From Neobacillus rhizophilus (lineage in GTDB: Bacteria; Bacillota; Bacilli; Bacillales; Cytobacillaceae), in NCBI RefSeq assembly GCF_018343535.1, contig NZ_JAGYPF010000003.1, positions 606,570 to 670,569 of the forward strand: a stretch of DNA of 64,000 nt. Direction: 5' to 3'. The notes beneath the pieces were generated by a model that worked only from the letters and a program-made list of their open reading frames with translations, did no database searches and was not told the DNA's origin. The translations under genes and the position numbers were made by a program. Positions 49,671 through 57,758 of the stretch are shown here, one piece after another (within the stretch, counting starts at the first letter, position 1; every line of letters starts with the position of its first letter).

Positions 49671-49706
49671 ATAAATGAAGGCACGCAATTTGATACCTTC
49701 ATTTAT
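49671..49706 (-). terminator. Terminator of the chloroperoxidase-like hydrolase
   Basis: ATAAATGAAGG pairs with CCTTCATTTAT, 12 bases after the stop. Confidence 0.8.
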
Positions 49707-49717
49707 ATTAAAATTTA

Positions 49718-50572
49718 TTATTTAGAATCTGATTCCGTAGTATTCAAAAATTGAATCAGTTCCGCATTGAACTCCTCGGCGTGCGTCACATTAAACCCAT
49801 GAGGTCCACTTTTAATTACCACAAGCTGACTGTTCGGAATGCGTTCATGCGCCTTTTGCCCGCTAACTTCCAATGGAACGATGGCATCTGAATCACCGTG
49901 AATAACTAGTGTTGGTACGTTGAACTTATCTAAATCACCACGGAAGTCTGTTTTACTAAACGCTGCGATACAGTCAAGCGTGCCCTTTGGTGAAGCAAAT
50001 GCTGCAATGTCACGATTGTATAATCGGAATTCTTCGCTCACTAAATCCGTTTTGTCCCCAGATGCGAAGAAGTTCGTCGTAAAGTTATCGAGGAATGCAA
50101 TTCGATCTGCCTTTACTCCATCTTGTAAGCCTTTGATTAATGCATCGTCAAATCCGCCGTCCGGATTATCCTCAGTTTTGTAAAGATACGGAGGTACTGC
50201 CCCTGCTAGTACAGCTCTTGATACACGCTCTGTTCCGTAAGTACCAATGTAACGAGAAACCTCGCCTCCACCCATCGAGAAGCCAACCAATGTTACGTCA
50301 CGAAGATCAAGATGCTCCAGTATTTTGTGTAGGTCTGCCGCAAACGTATCATATTCATACCCATTCCATGGCTGTGAAGACTGACCGAATCCACGACGAT
50401 CATACGTAATTACTCGGTAACCAGCCTCAACTAATGCTGGTACTTGTTTTTCCCAAGATCTCCCACTAAGTGGCCAACCATGGATTAACACTACTGGTTT
50501 TCCAGATCCTACATCCTCAATGTGAAGCTCAATCGGTGCACCATTTTCAAATCCTACTGTAAGTTTACTCAT
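49718..50572 (-). CDS. Alpha/beta hydrolase, non-haem chloroperoxidase-like
   Basis: This 284-residue hydrolase has VVLIHGWPLSGRSWEKQVPA (oxyanion), TYDRRGFGQSSQPWNGYEYD, and the nucleophile elbow TLVGFSMGGGEVSRYIGTYG (Ser in GFSMGG). IHGDSDAIVPLE carries the Asp and SGPHGFNVTHAEEF the His. This is the cofactor-free haloperoxidase/esterase set (BroP/Cpo). It is divergent from an OhrR-type peroxide sensor, which suggests a role in peroxide or peracid metabolism. ATG at 50570-50572, site GGAGGAAT. Confidence 0.88.
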   Translation of the reverse strand: MSKLTVGFENGAPIELHIEDVGSGKPVVLIHGWPLSGRSWEKQVPALVEAGYRVITYDRRGFGQSSQPWNGYEYDTFAADLHKILEHLDLRDVTLVGFSMGGGEVSRYIGTYGTERVSRAVLAGAVPPYLYKTEDNPDGGFDDALIKGLQDGVKADRIAFLDNFTTNFFASGDKTDLVSEEFRLYNRDIAAFASPKGTLDCIAAFSKTDFRGDLDKFNVPTLVIHGDSDAIVPLEVSGQKAHERIPNSQLVVIKSGPHGFNVTHAEEFNAELIQFLNTTESDSK

Positions 50573-50599
50573 TTTAAATTCCTCCATTATTTTTATTTT

Positions 50600-50630
50600 A
50601 AGTTTCGCAAAATTGTATTGCGCAAAACTT
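50600..50630. promoter_or_regulatory. Likely operator of the OhrR-type regulator
   Basis: AAGTTTCGCAA and TTGCGCAAAACTT form an imperfect palindrome around AATTGTA, in the 187-bp divergent space. A related ATTTTGCAAAAT palindrome lies at 50680-50691. The nearby AATTGTA matches half of the known OhrR box. Confidence 0.6.
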
Positions 50631-50759
50631 AATTTGTAAGTTCATCTTACCTTCATTTTAAAATATTGTCAACAATTAAATTTTGCAAAATACTTTTTCT
50701 TATTCAGAAGGTATGTTAAATTATTAATGAGAGAAATACTTATTATTAGAGGTGTAACC

Positions 50760-51209
50760 ATGGAAACTAACCCACATAATCTTAAATTAGAGGACCACTT
50801 ATGTTTCTCATTGTATGCCTGTTCACGGGCCATCTTACGACTTTATCGCCCTTACCTAGATGAACTTCAGCTCACTTATCCTCAGTATCTAGTCTTAGTT
50901 ACCCTGTGGGAGAAGCCACAAAGAACAATTAAAGAGCTGGGTGAAGTGCTTGATCTTGATACAGGTACACTGACTCCCCTACTCAAACGTATGGAAGCTG
51001 CCGGTCTCATCGAGCGTCGTCGTGACACAGTGGACGAGCGCGTCATGAACATTTTTATAACGCAAGCTGGTAAAGCCCTACAGGAAAAGGCATCGTGTGT
51101 TCCACAATCCTTATTCGGCGCTACTGGCATGAATAAAAAGGAATTGGATGAAATAAACGAAACAATCATGCGCCTGTTACATCAACTGAATAAAACCTCG
51201 GAGAAATAG
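50760..51209 (+). CDS. ohrR: OhrR-type MarR family regulator
   Basis: A 149-residue MarR regulator that fits OhrR: LEDHLCFSLYACSRAILRLY with the peroxide-sensing C15, LTYPQYLVLVTLWEKPQRTI, LDTGTLTPLLKRMEAAGLIE (recognition helix) and RRRDTVDERVMNIFI (wing). The second Cys (C21) and a third (CVPQSLF) may form a disulfide as in two-Cys OhrR. OhrR represses ohr; here the target next door is a hydrolase instead. ATG at 50760 with AGAGGTG. Confidence 0.88.
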   Translation: METNPHNLKLEDHLCFSLYACSRAILRLYRPYLDELQLTYPQYLVLVTLWEKPQRTIKELGEVLDLDTGTLTPLLKRMEAAGLIERRRDTVDERVMNIFITQAGKALQEKASCVPQSLFGATGMNKKELDEINETIMRLLHQLNKTSEK

Positions 51210-51220
51210 AGGCAATAGAA

Positions 51221-51255
51221 AAAATCCACTCTAATCACTAAGAGTGGATTTTTTC
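51221..51255 (+). terminator. Terminator of ohrR
   Basis: AAAAATCCACTCT pairs with AGAGTGGATTTTT. Confidence 0.88.
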
Positions 51256-51308
51256 TACGTACGATGTAATAACTATTTTGATACCTTAAAAACAATTACA
51301 CTTCTTCT

Positions 51309-51388
51309 TAAAGAAACCTGCTCCATTAGTTAAATAACTTCAACAAAAAAGTGCATTAATCCTTCTTGGATCAACGCACCGTTCGTAT
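51309..51388 (+). repeat. Dispersed element, GCATTAATCC-core copy
   Basis: AAAGAAACCTGCTCCATTAG is followed by A6 and the core GTGCATTAATCCTTCTTGGA with TCAACGCAC, then ACCGTTCGTA. It is about 20 kb away from the main group and placed behind the GH3 gene stop. Confidence 0.75.
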
Positions 51389-51419
51389 TATAAGGTTAAC
51401 CACAAACCAATATGAATAA

Positions 51420-53201
51420 TTAATGTAAATAATTATTCAGAAGATTATTGATTGAGTGATTTATTTCATTTATGTTAGGATTTCCTACTTTCGTATCGTT
51501 AATGCTATAGTTTCCTTTTAGTTGTATAATTCTTTCTATACTTTCATTTAATCTTTGTTCTGAAATTTCCCCATTTTGAACAGCAGTTTTTAAAGAAGAG
51601 ATAATCTTTACAACATTATTATAGTCATGCCCTACTAAAATAATATCGCTTCCTGCCTTTACTGATTCTACCGATGCTTTACCAATATCAAAATGTTCTG
51701 TTATCGCTCCCATTGTCATATCGTCCGTTATGATTACACCTGTAAAACCAAGTTGTTTTCTAAGAAGATCCGTCATGACAGCTTTTGACATGGTCCCTGG
51801 ATTCGTTTTATCTAATTGAGGCAATAAGATATGAGCGACCATCACAACATCTCCACCTTGATTAATCGCACGTTCAAACGGTATTAACTCTAGTTCTTTA
51901 AGTTCCTTAAGGCTTTTATTTACAATTGGAAGGTCCAGATGGGAATCAACCGATGTATCTCCGTGACCAGGAAAATGCTTAATTGTCGTGATAACGTTCT
52001 GAGACTGTATCCCTTTCATCGTTTGAACCCCAAGTTTACTTACTATTTCCGCATTGTTCCCAAAGGATCGATCCCCGATTACTGGGTTATTCGGATTGCT
52101 GTTAATATCGAGAACAGGTGCAAAATCGAGATTTAAACCAAATTCTTTTAATTCTTGCCCTAAAAGTGTTCCGACTTTAAAAGAAAAATCAGGATTATTT
52201 ACTTGTCCAATCTGTTTATTTGGAGGAAAGGTAACAAGTCCACCCGGCAATCTTGTCACACGTCCACCCTCTTGGTCAACACCTAGTAAAAGCGGTAGAC
52301 TTGAACTATTTCCAGCTTTCAGTTGATTCACAAATTGAACGGCTTGTGCAGGGGTTTCAAAATTATTTTTGTAAAAAATAATTCCTCCGACATGGATTTG
52401 GCTTATTAATTGTTTTGCGCTTGCATCCATTGTAGTCCCGGAAACCCCAGCAAGAATCATCTGCCCTATTTTATCTTCTAAACTCATTTTAGAAATTACT
52501 TCTGAAATGGTTTGGTTTTCTTGTTGATTCGGCTTTTTTGCTTGTTGATTTGGTGTTTTTTCAAGCTGTGTAAAGAGTGAAATATGGTCAACTTTAGGAT
52601 TGGGCTCCTGTTCTGTTTTTACTGGTAAAACCCATAATAAATCAGTAGAAGACGTTGCATGATAGACAAGTATCATTTGGTCAACAGTTGAACTTTTATA
52701 GTATCGAATGGCATCGGGTTGTCCAACAGTTTTCTTAATTTCATTTAACGAGATATTTTGCAGTTCAGAATCATATGACCGTATATCATTTACAGTCTGA
52801 TCGGCATAGCCGATTGTAGCATGATGACTTTTGTATTCCTCATACCTGCCTTTAGCCGTTTCCGAAATATGATCTGATTTTCCCCACTCTTTGTTTACTT
52901 CCTTCCATTCTGTTTTACCGGAAACAAAGGGAATATTCTGAACCATACCTTCCTTAGATAAGGAAAACGTTTCCTCTACTAATTTCTCAAGATTTGAATT
53001 CTGATCATTCTTCGAATCCACTTTTCCGGAAGATTGAGTTTCGGAGGGTTGGGTTATAATTGGACTTTCTTTACCTTTCGTCGTCTGTTCGCTACTATTT
53101 TCTTTGGTTGCATAATAATAAACGCCAATGATTAAGGCTAAAATTAAAAGTGGAATCGTAAAAATAAGTAGTTTATTTCGTGATTTCCTATGTCTTTTCA
53201 T
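51420..53201 (-). CDS. Membrane-anchored GH3 glycosidase (NagZ-like) with DUF4309-like domain
   Basis: This 593-residue protein has a membrane anchor LLIFTIPLLILALIIGVYYY (11-30) and a Ser/Thr-rich linker. A DUF4309-like domain lies at about 70-212 (FSLSKEGMVQNIPFVSGKTE, EIKKTVGQPDAIRYY, DHISLF). The glycoside hydrolase 3 domain is at 230-575: LLGVDQEGGRVTRLPGG, FAPVLDINSNPNNPVIGDRS, and the NagZ signature KHFPGHGDT at 408-416 with its catalytic His/Asp dyad, then IITDDMTMGAI. It should remove beta-linked GlcNAc from muropeptides outside the cell. It lies downstream of a BlaI/M56 pair, and the M56 protein ends with the same DUF4309-like domain. Confidence 0.88.
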   Translation of the reverse strand: MKRHRKSRNKLLIFTIPLLILALIIGVYYYATKENSSEQTTKGKESPIITQPSETQSSGKVDSKNDQNSNLEKLVEETFSLSKEGMVQNIPFVSGKTEWKEVNKEWGKSDHISETAKGRYEEYKSHHATIGYADQTVNDIRSYDSELQNISLNEIKKTVGQPDAIRYYKSSTVDQMILVYHATSSTDLLWVLPVKTEQEPNPKVDHISLFTQLEKTPNQQAKKPNQQENQTISEVISKMSLEDKIGQMILAGVSGTTMDASAKQLISQIHVGGIIFYKNNFETPAQAVQFVNQLKAGNSSSLPLLLGVDQEGGRVTRLPGGLVTFPPNKQIGQVNNPDFSFKVGTLLGQELKEFGLNLDFAPVLDINSNPNNPVIGDRSFGNNAEIVSKLGVQTMKGIQSQNVITTIKHFPGHGDTSVDSHLDLPIVNKSLKELKELELIPFERAINQGGDVVMVAHILLPQLDKTNPGTMSKAVMTDLLRKQLGFTGVIITDDMTMGAITEHFDIGKASVESVKAGSDIILVGHDYNNVVKIISSLKTAVQNGEISEQRLNESIERIIQLKGNYSINDTKVGNPNINEINHSINNLLNNYLH

Positions 53202-53316
53202 ACTCCAATTCCCCTTTCTAACTTTTCGTTTTTAGCTTTTATGACGTTTTTTCGAGTTCATCATCCGCTATTTATTTCTTGTTTTTAAACCATTCATGAA
53301 AGTCTTTAACAATCAA

Positions 53317-53345
53317 GAGGATGAAATCATGATCATTTCATCCTC
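53317..53345. other. Palindrome between the M56 and GH3 genes
   Basis: GAGGATGAAAT is followed by CATGATC and ATTTCATCCTC, an 11-bp perfect stem with no T-tract. It could be an operator or a processing hairpin rather than a terminator. Confidence 0.55.
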
Positions 53346-53423
53346 TATTTAAGTTTTTAATTATAATGTTTGCACCTATAACAGAACTCGTCCGCAGTCG
53401 TTGCTTTTTTGTTTCATATTTTA

Positions 53424-55208
53424 TCACCATTGTCTTCCCGGATCATTTGACATATTATTAACCGTACCCTTAGGGTAAAGCACAGAGTAGTGGTCCATTA
53501 CCGGGTCCGGATTACTATTTGAAGTCTTAGGAAATACTAACAAAATGTTGTATTCCGAATTTGCAACATACCCTATAATTTCCTCATCCTTACTTTTCAC
53601 GTCATATGCTGGAATTCCAAATACTTTCTTTACCATAGAGAGTGATAATTCATTTAATTTCTTATCAAAGGATCTCGCCTCAAAAATTCGTGACCCTTTG
53701 TTGAATCCAAATACCACATTGTATTTCGAAAATACAGCATAATTCCCTTTAGCATTAGGTACCCAATCAACCTTATCCGGATTTCCTAGCTTTGTCTCTA
53801 CGTCTTCTATAACAGTAGTTTTAACAGGAAACTCTGAGTTTATGATTTTACCCTGCTTTGCCAATTGCATGATACTTGACAGAAGCTTTCTCTGAGTATC
53901 CCCATTAGATGATGAAGTAGCGGTATTGTTATTCGATGCTGTCGCTTTGCTTGTGATGACTTGTGTTGAATTGCTTTGTGATGCTTGGCTTATATTGCCT
54001 TGCGTTGAATTGCTTTGTGATGCTTGGCTTATATTGCCTTGCGTTGAATTGCTTTGTGATGCTTGGCTTATATTGCCTTGCGTTGTATTACTAGGTGATG
54101 CTTCATCTTGAGATTTTTTTTCCACTGACAGAGAAGAACTTTTTGTATCACTGGTTTCATTTGGGATAACATCTGAACTACCTGGTTTAATGGTGCTTGA
54201 GCAGCCTACCATAATTGTAAGAGATACAGCTAAAACTGCAGATATTGCCGAACTTTTTTTAAATCGTGTAATCATAATAATTCTCCGTTTATTGTATTTA
54301 TTTGCATATCCTAGTGTGCCAGTAGTACTCCTTTTTTCTGAGAATAATCTAAGCATATTGATCATAGTCTGACCGTATTTTTTGACTTCTTCTTTCTTTA
54401 AAGTGCTGAGGACAGCTGCATCACAAGCCACTTCACAGTCTTGTTTTACTTGATTAAGTGAATACCAAATTAACGGATTGAACCAATAGATTGCCTTAAC
54501 AATCAAAAGCAGGGTGTTTACCGCTAAATCCTTATTCCTAATATGATTTAACTCATGGCTTATCACAAACTTAAACTCTTCTGGGGTTAATTTGTCTATA
54601 AGCTCCTCTGAAATTAATATTTTAGGACGGATTATCCCGTAAACTGCAGGCGATTTCGAGTAATTACTATAAATAATTTTTATCTTTGAATTTATTTTAA
54701 GTCTTGTTTTTTCTGCTTCTAAAATTTCAAGTAGGTCTTCTCTATCACAGGCTGAACACTTTTTCAATTTAGCCATCATCAAGATATTTAGACATAGAAT
54801 ATACAGTAAAATTGATGAAACACCTATTATCCACAGCACCGCTGCAGTATCATAACTAAAAATAGCACTTATAATTCCTGGATCAGCTAATGCGTTACTT
54901 TCTTCTATAGACGGTGTATTTCCGGTTGTGATAGTACTGTTTGGTATTATGTTAGGAACATATTGTTCTGCTATAAAATGAGGATCAAGTTCCTTTTGTT
55001 CAATCGGAATAAAGTTCATAAAGCTTATATGACTTTGAATGTCTATTGGCACTATTAGCCTAAGTACAAGCAAAATCCAAATATAATAATGAAGCTTTGC
55101 ACTAAGCCTTTGTCTAAAAATCGCCTTTACGGCAAGTATCCCCAATGCAAGAATACTACCCATAAGTGACAGTAATAAGACTTCTTTAAATACTGCAGAT
55201 AAAACCAT
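53424..55208 (-). CDS. BlaR1/MecR1-type M56 peptidase with DUF4309-like sensor domain
   Basis: This 594-residue protein has BlaR1-like helices near 8-30, 38-58 and 122-148. The cytoplasmic zinc protease has HELNH at 218-222 and CEVACDAAVL. There is a last membrane helix near 320-336. The extracellular part differs from BlaR1: no penicillin-binding domain, but a Ser/Gln/Asn linker with three identical 13-residue repeats (QGNISQASQSNST, about 377-415) and a DUF4309-like domain (441-585). It should cut the BlaI repressor when the outer domain is engaged. The signal is unlikely to be a beta-lactam bound covalently, since no SxxK motif is visible outside. Confidence 0.88.
   Translation of the reverse strand: MVLSAVFKEVLLLSLMGSILALGILAVKAIFRQRLSAKLHYYIWILLVLRLIVPIDIQSHISFMNFIPIEQKELDPHFIAEQYVPNIIPNSTITTGNTPSIEESNALADPGIISAIFSYDTAAVLWIIGVSSILLYILCLNILMMAKLKKCSACDREDLLEILEAEKTRLKINSKIKIIYSNYSKSPAVYGIIRPKILISEELIDKLTPEEFKFVISHELNHIRNKDLAVNTLLLIVKAIYWFNPLIWYSLNQVKQDCEVACDAAVLSTLKKEEVKKYGQTMINMLRLFSEKRSTTGTLGYANKYNKRRIIMITRFKKSSAISAVLAVSLTIMVGCSSTIKPGSSDVIPNETSDTKSSSLSVEKKSQDEASPSNTTQGNISQASQSNSTQGNISQASQSNSTQGNISQASQSNSTQVITSKATASNNNTATSSSNGDTQRKLLSSIMQLAKQGKIINSEFPVKTTVIEDVETKLGNPDKVDWVPNAKGNYAVFSKYNVVFGFNKGSRIFEARSFDKKLNELSLSMVKKVFGIPAYDVKSKDEEIIGYVANSEYNILLVFPKTSNSNPDPVMDHYSVLYPKGTVNNMSNDPGRQW
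53967..54085 (-). repeat. Three tandem 39-bp repeats in the M56 gene
   Basis: GAATTGCTTTGTGATGCTTG then GCTTATATTGCCTTGCGTT is repeated three times with no or very few changes. It encodes 13 residues per unit. In-frame length changes would lengthen or shorten the extracellular linker. Confidence 0.9.
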
Positions 55209-55225
55209 GTCCCATTACCTGCCTT

Positions 55226-55612
55226 TTAATCGTTATTTTTTTTATGAAGCAATCTTTCCAGTTCTTCTATTTCCTTCTCAGAAATCTTCTCTTCTTTTAT
55301 AAAATTGGCGAGCATAAGGTGGATAGAACCATCGTATACCTTTTGAATAAACGACCTTGTTTCTTCCAGTACACAGTCTCTTTTATCTACCAAAGGATAA
55401 TACTCATAAAGAGGCATCTCCTTATTTACACCTATAGCACCTTTCTTTACCAGTCTACTTATTAATGAATGAATTGTTTTGGGACTCCATTTCTTATTAG
55501 AACTTACAGCCTCTACTATCTTCGCAGAAGTTAATGGAGATGGAGTTTCTTCCCATAGCACCTTCATTACAATCCACTCTGCATCAGATATATTGCACTC
55601 TGCTTTCTTCAT
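55226..55612 (-). CDS. blaI: BlaI/MecI family repressor
   Basis: A 128-residue winged-helix repressor: ISDAEWIVMKVLWEETPSPL, VSSNKKWSPKTIHSLISRLV (recognition helix), KKGAIGVNKEMPLYEYYPLV and the C-terminal dimer helices LMLANFIKEEKISEKEIEEL. BlaR1-type peptidases cleave BlaI in the C-terminal half. It starts 17 bases upstream of the M56 gene; both are read from the autoregulated promoter at 55628-55677. Confidence 0.92.
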   Translation of the reverse strand: MKKAECNISDAEWIVMKVLWEETPSPLTSAKIVEAVSSNKKWSPKTIHSLISRLVKKGAIGVNKEMPLYEYYPLVDKRDCVLEETRSFIQKVYDGSIHLMLANFIKEEKISEKEIEELERLLHKKNND

Positions 55613-55627
55613 CTTTCTCCTCCATCC

Positions 55628-55662
55628 TACAAGTGTAATCTACAATAAAGACTACACTTGTA
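55628..55662. promoter_or_regulatory. Double BlaI operator
   Basis: TACAAGTGTA (55628-55637) and TACACTTGTA (55653-55662) each fit the BlaI/MecI half-site pair TACA-N2-TGTA, and the whole 35 bp is also a palindrome. It lies between the -35 box TTGACA (minus strand, 55672-55677) and blaI. Confidence 0.88.
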
Positions 55663-55671
55663 GGACGGAGT

Positions 55672-55677
55672 TGTCAA
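55672..55677 (-). promoter_or_regulatory. -35 box of the blaI promoter
   Basis: TTGACA on the minus strand, 17 bases before TAGTCT, with an alternative -10 TATTGT further on. The operator covers the -10 region and start site. Confidence 0.65.
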
Positions 55678-55999
55678 CGTCCCTTTTTTTACTCATCATA
55701 AAAATTAATCGAACCTTCCAACTTAGCCAGTTTATTTTGCCTTTAACACTACTCAGCACGCACACTTTTAGTGCGTATTTTTTGAAGAAATAATTATTCT
55801 TATTAAACTAACGTAGTAAAGCGTTCCAAAAGATGCAGCAAACTCTGCAAACTCGCTGCAATGGGTAGTAATCGTTCCAAGGCTGCTGCTGTTTCTAATT
55901 TGGGTCATAAAAGACAGGGTGAATAACGATATAATGTAAAAAAACCAATTCCTTTTTTATTTCCGCACTTTTTTCTTTACTTTTTTATTATTGTTTTAT

Positions 56000-56044
56000 A
56001 AAATACGATAAACAGGATAATCATTATCCTGTTTATCGTATTTT
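56000..56044. promoter_or_regulatory. Perfect 45-bp palindrome upstream of rrf2
   Basis: Arms of 21 bases (starting AAAATACGATAAACAGG) are exact reverse complements around TCA. It lies 28 bases before the Rrf2-type gene start. Its size is greater than most operators. It could be the Rrf2 box, a terminator for nothing obvious, or a hairpin in the 5' untranslated region. Confidence 0.75.
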
Positions 56045-56071
56045 ATTCGTTATAGAAAAGAGGAGGTTGTT

Positions 56072-56533
56072 ATGCAAATTAAAAATGGATTCGAACAAAG
56101 TGTATATGCCATATGTTTACTTAGTATGTTACCTGCTAAGTCCGTTTTGCCAGGCGAAGCAATAAGTAACCAGATAGGAGCTTCTCCGACTTATTTTCAA
56201 AAAATATTAAGGAAGCTTTCAGATTCTGATCTAATTGCTTCAGTTCCTGGTAAAAAAGGGGGATTTAAACTAAAAAAGTCCCCTAGTGAAATAAGGATAT
56301 ATGATATTTTCCTAGCAATCGAGGGACAACAAGCATTGTACTATTCCAATAATGTTTTAGGAGAAATGGTTCCAAAGAAGGACAAAGAAGCATGTGTGCT
56401 AAGTGACTTAATGGAAAGAGCGGAAACTTCTTGGATAACAGTCTTAAAAAGTGAGACTATTTCCTCTCTATTTACAGAGTTGCATAAAGAAAAAGAATTG
56501 CAAGATTGGGTAAATCAAAATTTAGTCCAATAA
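56072..56533 (+). CDS. Rrf2 family transcriptional regulator
   Basis: A 153-residue Rrf2 regulator: GFEQSVYAICLLSMLPAKSV, ISNQIGASPTYFQKILRKLS (HTH), DSDLIASVPGKKGGFKLKKS (wing) and IYDIFLAIEGQQALY. The three-Cys iron-sulfur motif of IscR/NsrR is missing; only C near residue 15 and 110 remain (YAICLLS, EACVLSD), so it may be a thiol sensor like YwnA/HypR-type members. It lies 40 bases upstream of a nitroreductase gene and probably controls it. Ribosome site GAGGAGG. Confidence 0.88.
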   Translation: MQIKNGFEQSVYAICLLSMLPAKSVLPGEAISNQIGASPTYFQKILRKLSDSDLIASVPGKKGGFKLKKSPSEIRIYDIFLAIEGQQALYYSNNVLGEMVPKKDKEACVLSDLMERAETSWITVLKSETISSLFTELHKEKELQDWVNQNLVQ

Positions 56534-56573
56534 ACCAACAACCAGAATTAACCATAGAATGGAGAAAATAATC

Positions 56574-57242
56574 ATGAATACAGATTTTCTAGTAAAAGAA
56601 CAAGTAATTAATGCTTTACAGTTTAGACATGCAACTAAAAATTTCGATAACAGCAAAAAAATTTCAGAAGAGGATTTTAACTTTATACTTGAAGCGGGAA
56701 GGTTATCTCCAAGCTCATTAGGTTTTGAACCTTGGAAATTTTTAATTGTGCAAAATGCTGAATTAAGGGAACGACTCAAAGAAGTTTCTTTGGGTGCAGT
56801 AAGTCAACTTGATACCGCAAGTCATTTTATAATCATACTAAGTCGCACTGATGTTAGATATGACTCTGATTATATTTTTAAACATATGAAAGACATTCAA
56901 AAGATGCCAGATGAAATTATGGAGTTTATATCCAATGCTCTAAAAGATACGCAAGACGCCCGTGGAATTATAAACAACGAACGAGCATTATACGATTGGT
57001 CTTCTAAACAAAGTTATATTGCTATGGCTAATATGATGACATCTGCTGCTCTTATTGGAATAGATTCTTGTCCAATGGAAGGCTTTAATTATGATGAAGT
57101 GGAAAATATCCTAAAAGAACAAAAATTAATAAAAGGAGAAAATTGGAAGCCTTCAGTAATGGTAGCTTTTGGCTATAGAAAGGAAGATCCCAAACGCGCT
57201 AAAACCAGAAGAAATTTAGATGAAATTATAGAATTTGTATAA
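56574..57242 (+). CDS. Nitroreductase family protein (NAD(P)H-dependent)
   Basis: A 222-residue NfsB-type nitroreductase: VINALQFRHATKNFDNSKKI (FMN site), LEAGRLSPSSLGFEPWKFLI, then IAMANMMTSAALIGIDSCPM and EGFNYDEVENILKEQKLIKG, ending VMVAFGYRKEDPKRAKTRRN. FMN-binding residues are as in YfkO/YdgI. In Bacillus similar genes are controlled by disulfide-stress regulators next to them. ATG at 56574 with GGAG 9 bases upstream. Confidence 0.9.
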   Translation: MNTDFLVKEQVINALQFRHATKNFDNSKKISEEDFNFILEAGRLSPSSLGFEPWKFLIVQNAELRERLKEVSLGAVSQLDTASHFIIILSRTDVRYDSDYIFKHMKDIQKMPDEIMEFISNALKDTQDARGIINNERALYDWSSKQSYIAMANMMTSAALIGIDSCPMEGFNYDEVENILKEQKLIKGENWKPSVMVAFGYRKEDPKRAKTRRNLDEIIEFV

Positions 57243-57271
57243 AGAATAACTATAAAAAGATAGCTAAAGAT

Positions 57272-57312
57272 TAAGGTAACTCCATTTTTGAGTTACCTTA
57301 ATTATTTTTTTA
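57272..57312 (+). terminator. Terminator of the rrf2-nitroreductase operon
   Basis: TTAAGGTAACTC pairs with GAGTTACCTTAA, then ATTA-T7. Confidence 0.9.
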
Positions 57313-57644
57313 TAAATAATCAGTTTTTTCTATATCTTCCGTTGCAATTACTGCATGTAGCTTTATTACACATTTTGAGATTGTTCATTTTAAGTATACA
57401 TATAAAAGGCATGGTTAAAGATTTCAAATAAATATTGATTAAAAACTCCATTCTTTCCATATACAACAGCTGTATTAAAAACCGTTATTTTAAAAAATAG
57501 ATTGATCAAAATGACGGTTCCTGTCTGATTAAATATCAATTTTTCATAATAAAGTTTTATCCTTTTTTATTAAACTATTGCTCCCTTTTGTTTTAATGAA
57601 AATCCTCACAATCTCTTCACCTTTAACGATTTTTTCTAATGAGT

Positions 57645-57758
57645 TATACAACAATCTGGCCCTTTAAAGGAATAACTAAGATATGTCTGAATCCTAAAAT
57701 CACTTAATTGTTCTTCCACTAACGCCCCCATTACTTTAAGTAAAATATTTCACAACCC
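57645..57758 (+). repeat. Dispersed element, degenerate copy
   Basis: TACAACAATCTGGCCCTTTA then AAGGAATAACTAAG, no clear hairpin, and a recognisable right arm AACGCCCCCATTACTTTAAG with ATATTTCACAAC. A right-arm scrap also lies at 57580-57612 (TTGCTCCCTTTTG, then ATCCTCACAATC). The rest of 57313-57955 holds nothing else. Confidence 0.6.
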
